Assembly: GCA_035525055.1 (NCBI GenBank)
Contig: DATLEZ010000009.1
Span: 1 to 44,058 of the forward strand
Reading direction: 5' to 3'
Source: DATEEG01 sp035525055
GTDB lineage: Bacteria; Actinomycetota; Acidimicrobiia; Spongiisociales; ZC4RG35
Length of the DNA stretch: 44,058 nt
Program-made: the position numbers and the translations under genes
Notes under the pieces: model-generated
Database searches by the model: none
Told to the model about the DNA's origin: nothing
Seen by the model: the letters and a program-made list of their open reading frames with translations, nothing else
Shown here: piece after piece, positions 16,636-23,139 of the stretch
How positions within the stretch are numbered: position 1 is the first letter of the stretch
How the letters are laid out: each line of letters begins with the position of its first letter

Positions 16636-17367
16636 CTATTTCGACAGGCTGCGGCCTCCGCCTACGGTTATTACCTCTCCAGAGATGTAGGCCGAGTCGT
16701 CCGACGCCAGGAAGGTCACCGTTTCGGCCACTTCCTCGGGCAGACCCATTCGGCCCAGAGGTATGGCAGAGACCATCTTCTCGCGGACGTCTTCGGGGAT
16801 AGCCATCGACATCTCGGTTCCGATCAGGCCGGGTGCCACTGCGTTGACTCTCACGGAGGGAGCCAGGGCAAGAGCGAGTGCCCGGGTCAGGCCGATCAGC
16901 GCTCCCTTCGACATCGAGTAGTTGAACTGCCCGAAGTTGCCGAGATAGGCCCGTGAGCTGATATTGACGATGGTGCCGTTCTCGAACCGTGGCATGAGTT
17001 TCTCGATGAGCCGGTGGGCCACACCGAGATTGACCTCCAAAACGACCCGAAAGTCCCCGGCGGTCATGTTCACGAGACGAGCATCGCGCGTTATGCCGGC
17101 GTTGTTGATGATGGTCCTCAGAGCAATCGCGGCGCTGTCGACCGACTCCAGGACGGCATCGAGTCCACTCTCGGTCGTCAGGTCAGCCTGCACCCCGATC
17201 ACCGCGGCGCCGGACGACTCCAGGTCAGCCACCGTTGCACCAAGACGATCCGCCACATCGACTGCCACGACTGTCGCCCCGGCGGCTGCCAATCGCCGAC
17301 AGATCGCGAGACCGATCCCCCCGGCGGCACCCGTGACGACGGCGGCTCCCTGGATCCTGGCACTCAT
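16636..17367 (-). CDS. SDR-family 3-oxoacyl/hydroxyacyl dehydrogenase (FabG-like)
   Basis: A 243-residue classical short-chain dehydrogenase. The NAD(P) motif is TGAAGGIG (12-19), the structural motif NNAG (88-91), and the catalytic residues are Ser138, Tyr150 and Lys154 in YSMSK; the C-terminal AYISGEVITVGGG is typical of FabG-like enzymes. Asp37 after the second strand (VVAVDV) suggests preference for NAD over NADP. The start is the ATG of MSARIQG, overlapping the previous stop as ATGA. It is the last gene of the thiolase/CoA-transferase operon. It likely interconverts a 3-hydroxyacyl-CoA and 3-oxoacyl-CoA, perhaps together with the inactive half-SDR encoded just upstream. Confidence 0.9.
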   Translation of the reverse strand: MSARIQGAAVVTGAAGGIGLAICRRLAAAGATVVAVDVADRLGATVADLESSGAAVIGVQADLTTESGLDAVLESVDSAAIALRTIINNAGITRDARLVNMTAGDFRVVLEVNLGVAHRLIEKLMPRFENGTIVNISSRAYLGNFGQFNYSMSKGALIGLTRALALALAPSVRVNAVAPGLIGTEMSMAIPEDVREKMVSAIPLGRMGLPEEVAETVTFLASDDSAYISGEVITVGGGRSLSK

Positions 17368-17801
17368 GGAAGGGTCTTTCCGAGATGATCGGCACCCAAC
17401 CGGATCAATTCGCCGTTGGGACCGTTGGGACCGCACAACGCCTCGACCCAGAACCTGACCGCTTCGGGTGTCGCGGTGGCGCCCAGGGCAAGCACATTCA
17501 CGGGAACGCCTGCTCGTGCCGTTTCGAGCGCCAGGGTCCGAGCCGCTGACAAGAGACCGCACGCCACCATCGCGCAACCTGGCCCCCGACGACCAAGCAG
17601 GTCGTCACCTTCGAGCAGGTAGACAATCGGCCCGCCGCTTCTGATCGCGTCCTGCGAGAGTTCGAAAGCCGCCGTCAACTCATCCAAAACCGCCGTCCAC
17701 TCATCGGACACCCTGGAGTTGGCAACAAAAACCAGGGCACCATCGGGAAGCGACAGGGTGCCGAGCACGTCGGCGAGGTCGCTGCCTTCGACTCTGATCA
17801 T
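17364..17801 (-). CDS. Truncated, catalytically dead SDR homologue (possible partner subunit)
   Basis: A 145-residue protein with no family recognised at first sight. Residues 77-107 align without gaps to the catalytic part of the SDR encoded next to it: ARTLALETARAGVPVNVLAL corresponds to TRALALALAPSVRVNAVAP. In that alignment catalytic Tyr150 becomes Ala77, Lys154 becomes Cys81, and the serine segment is replaced (YLLEGDD). The N-terminal TGxxxGIG nucleotide motif is missing. It is therefore the C-terminal half of an SDR fold without active site. It overlaps both neighbours by ATGA (17364-17367 and 17798-17801), so it is kept in a tight operon and is unlikely to be a decaying pseudogene. 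BbsC of the BbsCD dehydrogenase is a known case of an inactive SDR subunit. Confidence 0.75.
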   Translation of the reverse strand: MIRVEGSDLADVLGTLSLPDGALVFVANSRVSDEWTAVLDELTAAFELSQDAIRSGGPIVYLLEGDDLLGRRGPGCAMVACGLLSAARTLALETARAGVPVNVLALGATATPEAVRFWVEALCGPNGPNGELIRLGADHLGKTLP

Positions 17802-19003
17802 CCCGAGGCTCCCTCGACGACGGCCTGAGCGGCCACGAGACGGTCGACCTCCTCGTTGCTGAGTCCGGTCGCAAGCAGGATGGCACGGCTCCCGCCCCCG
17901 AGGATCGGTGGCGCCATACTCGCCCGCGCCGGTTCACCATCGAGACGCAACGGGGATCCGGAGACTTTGATCGCACCAGCGGTCTCATGCTGCATCTCGA
18001 CCAGCATCTCATTGTGGATGACCTGGGGATCGTCGAACACGGCCGGTAGATCGAGCAGACGCCCCACTGCCAGACCGGCCTCGCCGAACAACTCCATCCA
18101 ATGATCGGTTGGCTCCCTCTCGAGGACGGTCTCGATCGCGTGCGCCAGGTCCTGACGATTCGACACCCGGGAGGCATTGTCGGCGAAGCGGGGATCAGCC
18201 ACCAGATCGTCGAGGCCCAGCAACCTCGAGACCTCCACGAAGTGGCGATCGGAGACCACCGCCAGGTTGATGTGACCATCTCCGGTGCGAAGAGTTTGAT
18301 TCGGGGCAGTCACCGGCGAGGCTGTTCCCGTTCGCACGGGCTGGCGGCCCGTCGCGAAGAACTGGGCATTCCATCCCGCCTGAACGGCAATCAGCCCATC
18401 CCGGAGCGACACTTCGATCAGCCGGCCACTCCCCGACGCCGAGCGCCCCAAAAGAGCGGCACAGATGGCGGCAGCCGCGTTGGTTCCAGCGACGAAGTCG
18501 CCGATCGTCGTCGCGGTTTTGTGCGGGGCCTCACCGTCCTCGCCCGCAATCGACATCATCCCTGACTCGCCCTGGAAGACGAGATCGATCCCCGCCCGTC
18601 CTGCTGCCGGGCCGGTCGTGCCGAACGCCGAGATCACCGCATAGACCAGGCCGGGAGCACGGGCCATCAGATCATCAGGACCGAGCCCCATCCGCTCGAT
18701 CGCGCCCAACCGCAGGTTATGAACGAGGACATCGGCTCCGATCGCGAGACGGCGCAACGCCGCCGCCACGTCGGGGGTCTTGGGATCGGCGGCCAGGCTC
18801 GACTTTCCGCGATTGACCGCCATGAAGAAGGCACTCTCGCCGTTGATGAACGGGCCGATGGCCCGGGCCAGGTCACCGGTCATCGGTTCAACCTTGATCA
18901 CCTCGGCGCCCAGATCGGCCAGGAGCATCCCGCAGTACGGAGCCGCGACCAGATTCCCGAACTCGACCACGCGGACTCCATCGAGGGGGCCCGGCAGGCT
19001 CAT
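17798..19003 (-). CDS. Class III (CaiB/BaiF) CoA-transferase
   Basis: A 401-residue protein starting at MSLPGPLDGVRVVEFG. Family motifs include GMLLADLGAEVIKVEP and the block ending TTIGDFVAGTNAA, in which Asp169 is at the same number as the catalytic aspartate of formyl-CoA transferase. Such enzymes move CoA between carboxylic acids through an aspartyl-CoA thioester. The ATG overlaps the thiolase stop as ATGA at 19000-19003 and its own stop overlaps the half-SDR start in the same way. Position in the operon suggests it activates the acid that the thiolase and SDR then process. Alpha-methylacyl-CoA racemases share this fold, so racemase activity is an alternative. Confidence 0.88.
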   Translation of the reverse strand: MSLPGPLDGVRVVEFGNLVAAPYCGMLLADLGAEVIKVEPMTGDLARAIGPFINGESAFFMAVNRGKSSLAADPKTPDVAAALRRLAIGADVLVHNLRLGAIERMGLGPDDLMARAPGLVYAVISAFGTTGPAAGRAGIDLVFQGESGMMSIAGEDGEAPHKTATTIGDFVAGTNAAAAICAALLGRSASGSGRLIEVSLRDGLIAVQAGWNAQFFATGRQPVRTGTASPVTAPNQTLRTGDGHINLAVVSDRHFVEVSRLLGLDDLVADPRFADNASRVSNRQDLAHAIETVLEREPTDHWMELFGEAGLAVGRLLDLPAVFDDPQVIHNEMLVEMQHETAGAIKVSGSPLRLDGEPARASMAPPILGGGSRAILLATGLSNEEVDRLVAAQAVVEGASG

Positions 19004-20208
19004 ACCCGTTCGACTACCGCAGCCACTCCCTGTCCTACTCCGACGCACATGGTCGCGAGGCCGTAGCGCCCGCCCTGCTTGGCGAGTTCATGAACAAGAG
19101 TCGTGAGGATCCGGGCGCCCGAAGCCCCGAGCGGATGACCGAGAGCGATAGCTCCACCATTCACATTGACCCTGGTCGGATCGAGATCGAGACGCCGGGT
19201 CGAAGCAAGAGCCTGGGACGCGAACGCCTCGTTCATTTCGATCAGGTCGAGGTCCCCGGGTCCGATGCCGGCCCGGACCAGCGCCTTCATCGACGACGGA
19301 ACCGGACCGATCCCCATGTAGTCAGGGTGGACCCCGGCGGCGGCGGATGAGACCAGGCGAGCGATTGGGGTCAACCCATGCCGATCGACGCCTTCTTCGG
19401 TCGCCAGGAGCAATGCTGCGGCACCGTCGCTCATCGGTGACGAATTGCCGGCGGTAACCGTGCCACCTTTCTTGAAGACCGGTTCAAGGGCGGCGAGGGC
19501 CTCCGGCGAAGTGTCGGGGCGAGGCCCTTCGTCGGCCGTCACCGGGATCGAAAGCCGATGGCGAAAATCGATGTGTGCATCGATCGCCTCGATCTCCTCC
19601 TTGAAGCGGTCCGTGGCATGGGCAGAGACGGCGCGCTCGTGGCTGGCGAGGGCAAAGCGATCCTGGTCTTCCCTCGTGATCCCGTACTTCTCGGCGACCT
19701 TCTCAGCAGTCATTCCAAGCGTGATCGGCGGATACAACTCCCTCATCCGAGGGTTCACCAAACGCCACCCGAGAACCGTGTCTGCGAACTCGGGAGCACC
19801 GGTCGGAAACCCATGGTCGGCCTTCGCCATCACAAGAGGCGCCCGACTCATGGACTCGGAACCTCCGGCAATCATTACCTCACCCCAGCCACCCGCGAGG
19901 GCGTGGGCAGCGCTGATGACGGCCTGCAGGCCCGATCCACAGAGACGGTTGACGGTCGCGCCGGGGACCTCGATCGGAAGTCCGGCGAGCAAGCCTGCCA
20001 TGCGACCGACGTTGCGATTGTCCTCCCCCGCCTGGTTGGCCGCCCCCCAAACGACGTCCTCCACCGCACCAGGATCAAGGTCTGATTGCCGTTCGAGAAG
20101 ACGGCGAATGACATGGGAAGCGAGGTCGTCGGGCCGGACGTGGGCCAGTTGACCCCCGACCTTCCCCATCGGTGTCCGACAAGCATCGACAATGAAAACG
20201 TCAGTCAC
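19000..20208 (-). CDS. Acetyl-CoA C-acyltransferase (thiolase)
   Basis: A 402-residue thiolase from the GTG of VTDVFIVDACRTP. All catalytic motifs are present: nucleophile Cys90 in RLCGSGLQAV, NEAFA, GGAIALGHPLGASG with the catalytic His, and the second Cys in MCVGVGQG. It should cleave 3-oxoacyl-CoA to acetyl-CoA (or propionyl-CoA) and a shortened acyl-CoA, or run in reverse. The open frame extends to 20610, but the extra N-terminus is non-thiolase sequence. First gene of the four-gene operon, all members joined by ATGA overlaps. The complete active site distinguishes it from BbsB-type thiolases. The promoter probably lies in 20209-20290, downstream of three stem-loops. Confidence 0.93.
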   Translation of the reverse strand: MTDVFIVDACRTPMGKVGGQLAHVRPDDLASHVIRRLLERQSDLDPGAVEDVVWGAANQAGEDNRNVGRMAGLLAGLPIEVPGATVNRLCGSGLQAVISAAHALAGGWGEVMIAGGSESMSRAPLVMAKADHGFPTGAPEFADTVLGWRLVNPRMRELYPPITLGMTAEKVAEKYGITREDQDRFALASHERAVSAHATDRFKEEIEAIDAHIDFRHRLSIPVTADEGPRPDTSPEALAALEPVFKKGGTVTAGNSSPMSDGAAALLLATEEGVDRHGLTPIARLVSSAAAGVHPDYMGIGPVPSSMKALVRAGIGPGDLDLIEMNEAFASQALASTRRLDLDPTRVNVNGGAIALGHPLGASGARILTTLVHELAKQGGRYGLATMCVGVGQGVAAVVERV

Positions 20209-20292
20209 AGGGTCGATGGTATCGGAGGCCTGGGACGGTTTCTTGCACCCGAGTAAGGCGACAGGCCCAGTCGCGGAGAGTGGCGGGTGAGC

Positions 20293-20396
20293 ACTCCAGA
20301 CGAACCGGCGCCGTTTTGAGGAGGGAGTGCGTCTGGAGTTCGGGCACCCCTCTCGATCGCCCAAAGCGGCGATCGGTCCCCCGCGGGCGGGGGGAC
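20293..20396. other. Three consecutive stem-loops upstream of the thiolase operon
   Basis: Three perfect inverted repeats lie in the 200-bp gap between the membrane-protein stop and the thiolase start. They are ACTCCAGACG/CGTCTGGAGT at 20293-20302 and 20330-20339 (27-nt loop), CGATCGCC/GGCGATCG at 20354-20361 and 20368-20375 (6-nt loop), and GTCCCCC/GGGGGAC at 20376-20382 and 20390-20396. In minus-strand order the two short hairpins come just after the upstream stop, so they may form a terminator, though there is no T-run. The 10-bp repeat could be an operator or leader structure for the operon. Confidence 0.6.
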
Positions 20397-20408
20397 ATGC
20401 TGGTGGGC

Positions 20409-21371
20409 TTATCCGGTTGGCTGCGCTCCAAAGAGGACGCGGTCGTTGAGGACTCCGGAGCGAAGCCAGTAACTGGCCCCGGCTTCGGTGGTCGCGGCAT
20501 TCAGACCAAGGGTCAGCGGCCGGCCGAGATCGACCCCGAGGCGCTCGAGAACCGACCGGCGGCCCTCGGGATCGAGTTCGGGGTTGACGATCGCAATCAG
20601 ATTGCCCCACACCGCAAGCACTGCTGTCGCTTGTTCACCCACGGCCGGTCCGGCCGAGATCATGAGGCTGTGAACGGTATCTGTGGTCGGGTTCTCGGTT
20701 CCGTACAGGACGAGGTCGCCTGCCATCGAGGTTTGCAGCCGGTTGCCCGTCGTGACTTCGAGCAGGAAGACTTCGAGGCCCAACTGGGAGGCGGCGTCGT
20801 TCCACGCCTCAGCTACTCCGTCGAGGCCCGTCTGGAAGACGAACGGGGTTTTCGGAATCGTGGTGGTCGTCGCCACCGTCCCGAGCACAAGCGGTGCGAC
20901 TTCTTCACGACCGAACATGTTGGCGATAAGCAGAATGAGAATCAGACCCAGGGCCGCGGCCGCGACCTGCCACTTCCTCTTGGCATCCAGGCCCGCCAGA
21001 CCGTCCACAACCGATGACCGGCGATCGAAATCGTCGGATTCGTCGAGAGGCTTGGACTTCACCAATTGGATTGGAAGCGGCCCGGCCGCCGCCCTGGCGG
21101 CTTTCATCGCCGACGCCAGGCTCGACGCGCCCCAATGCTCGAGTACCAGGCGGGTGAAGCGGACCGAGTCATCTGGCACGAACCAGGCGGTGTCTTCCTC
21201 GATGGTGATCAGAAAGCGGCCATTGTCCGGTTGGATCCGGCACTTCTCCAAAGGCCAACGGCCCATCGGCCCGGCGACCGTCGAAACAGTCAGATCGGAC
21301 CCGACAAACTCAACGTCGGCCTCCAAGGGCCGCTCGTCGTCGTCAAGGGAAAGCTGACCGCTGAACGGCAT
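20409..21371 (-). CDS. Single-pass membrane protein with N-terminal PH-like domain, function unknown
   Basis: A 320-residue protein. Residues 1-80 look like a small beta-rich domain ending in a helix (FTRLVLEHW), with strands around WPLEKCRI, FLITIEED and TAWFVPDD, reminiscent of PH-like or GRAM folds. Residues 81-133 are a charged linker and 134-152 one transmembrane helix. After a TTTTIPKTP linker comes an extracytoplasmic domain of about 150 residues containing WNDAASQLGLEVFL and SMAGDLVLYG. I do not recognise the outer domain. ATG start at 21371. Two near-identical copies of ATTATCNAGATT at 21412-21423 and 21427-21438 lie just upstream and on the minus strand give GATAAT -10-like hexamers. 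The SLT gene precedes it by 73 bp on the same strand. Confidence 0.72.
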   Translation of the reverse strand: MPFSGQLSLDDDERPLEADVEFVGSDLTVSTVAGPMGRWPLEKCRIQPDNGRFLITIEEDTAWFVPDDSVRFTRLVLEHWGASSLASAMKAARAAAGPLPIQLVKSKPLDESDDFDRRSSVVDGLAGLDAKRKWQVAAAALGLILILLIANMFGREEVAPLVLGTVATTTTIPKTPFVFQTGLDGVAEAWNDAASQLGLEVFLLEVTTGNRLQTSMAGDLVLYGTENPTTDTVHSLMISAGPAVGEQATAVLAVWGNLIAIVNPELDPEGRRSVLERLGVDLGRPLTLGLNAATTEAGASYWLRSGVLNDRVLFGAQPTG

Positions 21372-21444
21372 CGCCCTATCAAGCTATCCCCAGGGACCCC
21401 TGAAGACCAGCATTATCGAGATTGGGATTATCCAGATTTCCCGG

Positions 21445-22074
21445 CTAGCTCCAGCAGCTGGCGCTGGCCGACCAGTGCCCCCAGCCACCGGAGTACGCCA
21501 GATAGGCGGATGCGGCGACATTGGCGATTGGGTCGAATATCGAAGCTCCCGGCATTCCGGCACTGGCAACCCTGGATTCCCAATACCTGGGGATGTGCTG
21601 GAAGAGGCCGGCCGCCCCTGAACTCGGGTTCTGGGCATTGGGGTCGCCCCCGCTTTCGCAGCTGATGATTCTGAGGGCGAGACCGACGTGCTCGGGGGCG
21701 AAATAGGCAGAGACCAGCGACCTCCACTCTTCGACGGGGCGCGGAGCGGGAGCGGGCGCGGGTGCCAGAACCCGGGGGGCGCTTGCGGCAACCACGGTCG
21801 TTGTGGGCACCTCCGCCAGGGGCCGCCAGTCGTCGGACTCGAGGCTCGGCTCCATGATCGGCTCCGGGCATTGGCCGCCGCAGTAGTCCATCGGCCACGG
21901 CAGCAGCGGGGCCTCGGCGCCGGGTGGGGCGGTCGGGGTCGAGTGGACGGCCTTGGAGATCAGCGTCGGGGTCGTGTCCCCGCCTGATGAAACCGAAGGG
22001 GCCATGGCTGTTCCTAGCCAGAACAGCATCGCCAGAATTGTCAGTGATGAGAAGGGCGAGCGCCAGCGACGCAC
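21445..22074 (-). CDS. Secreted SLT-type lytic transglycosylase (Rpf-like size)
   Basis: A 209-residue protein with a signal peptide at about 9-28, a Pro/Ala/Thr-rich region to about 113, and a C-terminal lysozyme-like domain. The motif ISCESGGDPNAQNPSSGAAGL contains the catalytic Glu140 and the conserved SxGxxGLFQ block, followed by YLAYSGGWGHW. Such enzymes cleave glycan strands of peptidoglycan and in actinobacteria act in growth and resuscitation. Cys139 and Cys207 could form a disulfide, and Cys65/Cys69 another. The start is GTG with GGAGG seven nt upstream, which fixes it. A long leader (22075 to about 22278) holds two stem-loops, suggesting RNA-level control. Confidence 0.87.
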   Translation of the reverse strand: MRRWRSPFSSLTILAMLFWLGTAMAPSVSSGGDTTPTLISKAVHSTPTAPPGAEAPLLPWPMDYCGGQCPEPIMEPSLESDDWRPLAEVPTTTVVAASAPRVLAPAPAPAPRPVEEWRSLVSAYFAPEHVGLALRIISCESGGDPNAQNPSSGAAGLFQHIPRYWESRVASAGMPGASIFDPIANVAASAYLAYSGGWGHWSASASCWS

Positions 22075-22182
22075 GTGGCCTCCATTTGGTAGGGGTTAGA
22101 GAAGACGGCCCGGATCGAACGAGTGCCCCGGAATTTTGATGGCCCGGAATTAGATGGATTGAAACCTGGATGAGACTGAAGA

Positions 22183-22260
22183 GCCGCCCTGACTCCGGAC
22201 GGCAACTTAGGCGGCCTTCTTGAGCTACCGCAAAAGCGCGAAACCCGTCAAGACGGCCGC
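22183..22260 (-). promoter_or_regulatory. Structured leader candidate upstream of the lytic transglycosylase
   Basis: The 204-bp gap between the transglycosylase and the divergent VOC gene carries two inverted repeats. One is 22211-22223 with 22248-22260 (GCGGCCTTCTTGA and TCAAGACGGCCGC), 12 of 13 pairs with a 24-nt loop. The other is 22183-22189 with 22197-22203 (GCCGCCC and GGACGGC). On the minus strand the latter gives seven pairs including one G-U; on the plus strand it leaves a C-A mismatch. This favours a minus-strand RNA leading into the transglycosylase gene. c-di-AMP (ydaO) riboswitches often precede such genes in actinobacteria, but I do not see that consensus here. Confidence 0.45.
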
Positions 22261-22278
22261 ACTCTATGGTTTCGGGCA

Positions 22279-22656
22279 ATGGAAAGCTCGATCGTCGGCC
22301 TGGCAGGAGTCCTCATTTGGACCTCGGAACCGCGGTTTTCGGCCATGCGCCGGTTCTATGTCGAGACCCTCGGGCTTCGTCCCCGATCGGATCGACCGAA
22401 TTTCGTCAATTTCCAAATAGGGGTCGCCCGGCTCACTATCGGGGTCCACCCCGCCGTCGATGGAATCTCCCGGGATCCCCTCCGGATCATGATCAACCTC
22501 GCCGTGGCCGACATCGACGCGGCTCATGAGCGGCTGTCGACGATCGGGGTCCCTTGCCTGCGGGTTCCATCAACGGAACCGTGGGGAGGAAAAGTCGCCA
22601 CCTACGCGGATCCCGACGGCAACACCGTTCAATTGATGACCGGGACGGTCAGTTAG
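22279..22656 (+). CDS. VOC (glyoxalase/bleomycin-resistance) superfamily protein
   Basis: A 125-residue single-module VOC protein. It shows the fold pattern with FYVETLGLRPRSDRPNFVNF in the first beta-alpha-beta-beta-beta unit and NLAVADIDAAHERLSTIGV, then YADPDGNTVQLM in the second. The final Glu that often binds metal in EL/EF pairs appears as Gln in NTVQLM, so a metal-dependent activity is uncertain. Members include glyoxalases, dioxygenases and drug-binding proteins. The ATG at 22279 is chosen without a strong ribosome-binding site. Its stop overlaps the OsmC stop convergently by 4 bp. No specific substrate can be proposed. Confidence 0.83.
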   Translation: MESSIVGLAGVLIWTSEPRFSAMRRFYVETLGLRPRSDRPNFVNFQIGVARLTIGVHPAVDGISRDPLRIMINLAVADIDAAHERLSTIGVPCLRVPSTEPWGGKVATYADPDGNTVQLMTGTVS

Positions 22657-23084
22657 GCCAGTGCCGCCTCGACGGTGATCTCGACGTTCCCCTTGAGGGC
22701 GCTGGACACCGGGCAGCTGTCCTTGGCGGCCGTGGCTGCCGTGATGAACGCCGCTTGATCGATCCCGGGGACGTCACCGACGACACGCAACGCCATCCGC
22801 GTGAGACGCCAACCAGGTTCGGTCTTCTCGAAGCTGGCGGTGGCGTCGGTCTCCAATTTGGTTGGAGTGAAGCCCGCCCGGCCAAGTCCGGCCGAGAGCG
22901 CCATCGAATAGCAGGCAGCATGGGCAGCAGCGATCAGTTCTTCGGGGCTGGTCTTGCCGGCCGCGGTCTCGGTCCGGCTCGGCCAGCTCACCGGGAGGGA
23001 TCCACCAACACCTGTGGCCAGGGTTGCCTCACCGCTTCCCTCGGCCAACGTTCCCTGCCACACGGCATGAGCACGACTATCCAC
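22653..23084 (-). CDS. OsmC/Ohr-family peroxiredoxin
   Basis: A 143-residue OsmC-type thiol peroxidase. Both redox cysteines are present: Cys58 in AAHAACYSMALS and Cys124 in KDSCPVSSAL, the spacing typical of the OsmC subgroup. It reduces organic hydroperoxides, usually with lipoyl or mycothiol-type reductants, in the cytoplasm. The start is GTG with AGGAGG eight nt upstream, which fixes it. It converges with the VOC gene and overlaps it by 4 bp. It lies downstream of the glycosyltransferase fusion gene on the same strand with 55 bp between, enough for its own promoter. Confidence 0.93.
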   Translation of the reverse strand: MDSRAHAVWQGTLAEGSGEATLATGVGGSLPVSWPSRTETAAGKTSPEELIAAAHAACYSMALSAGLGRAGFTPTKLETDATASFEKTEPGWRLTRMALRVVGDVPGIDQAAFITAATAAKDSCPVSSALKGNVEITVEAALA

Positions 23085-23139
23085 TTGAATCCTCCTGTCG
23101 AGATCTGGGTTTGCATTCCGACGTTAGATGTCTGGGCCG

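Noticed and set aside
19000..20208. BbsB-type benzoylsuccinyl-CoA thiolase
   Set aside because: All catalytic Cys/His/Cys motifs of ordinary thiolases are intact, so a direct benzylsuccinate pathway is not supported; no bss genes are present.
22075..22278. c-di-AMP (ydaO) riboswitch
   Set aside because: The context fits, but the conserved ydaO sequence blocks were not found on either strand by eye. Kept only as a structured leader candidate.
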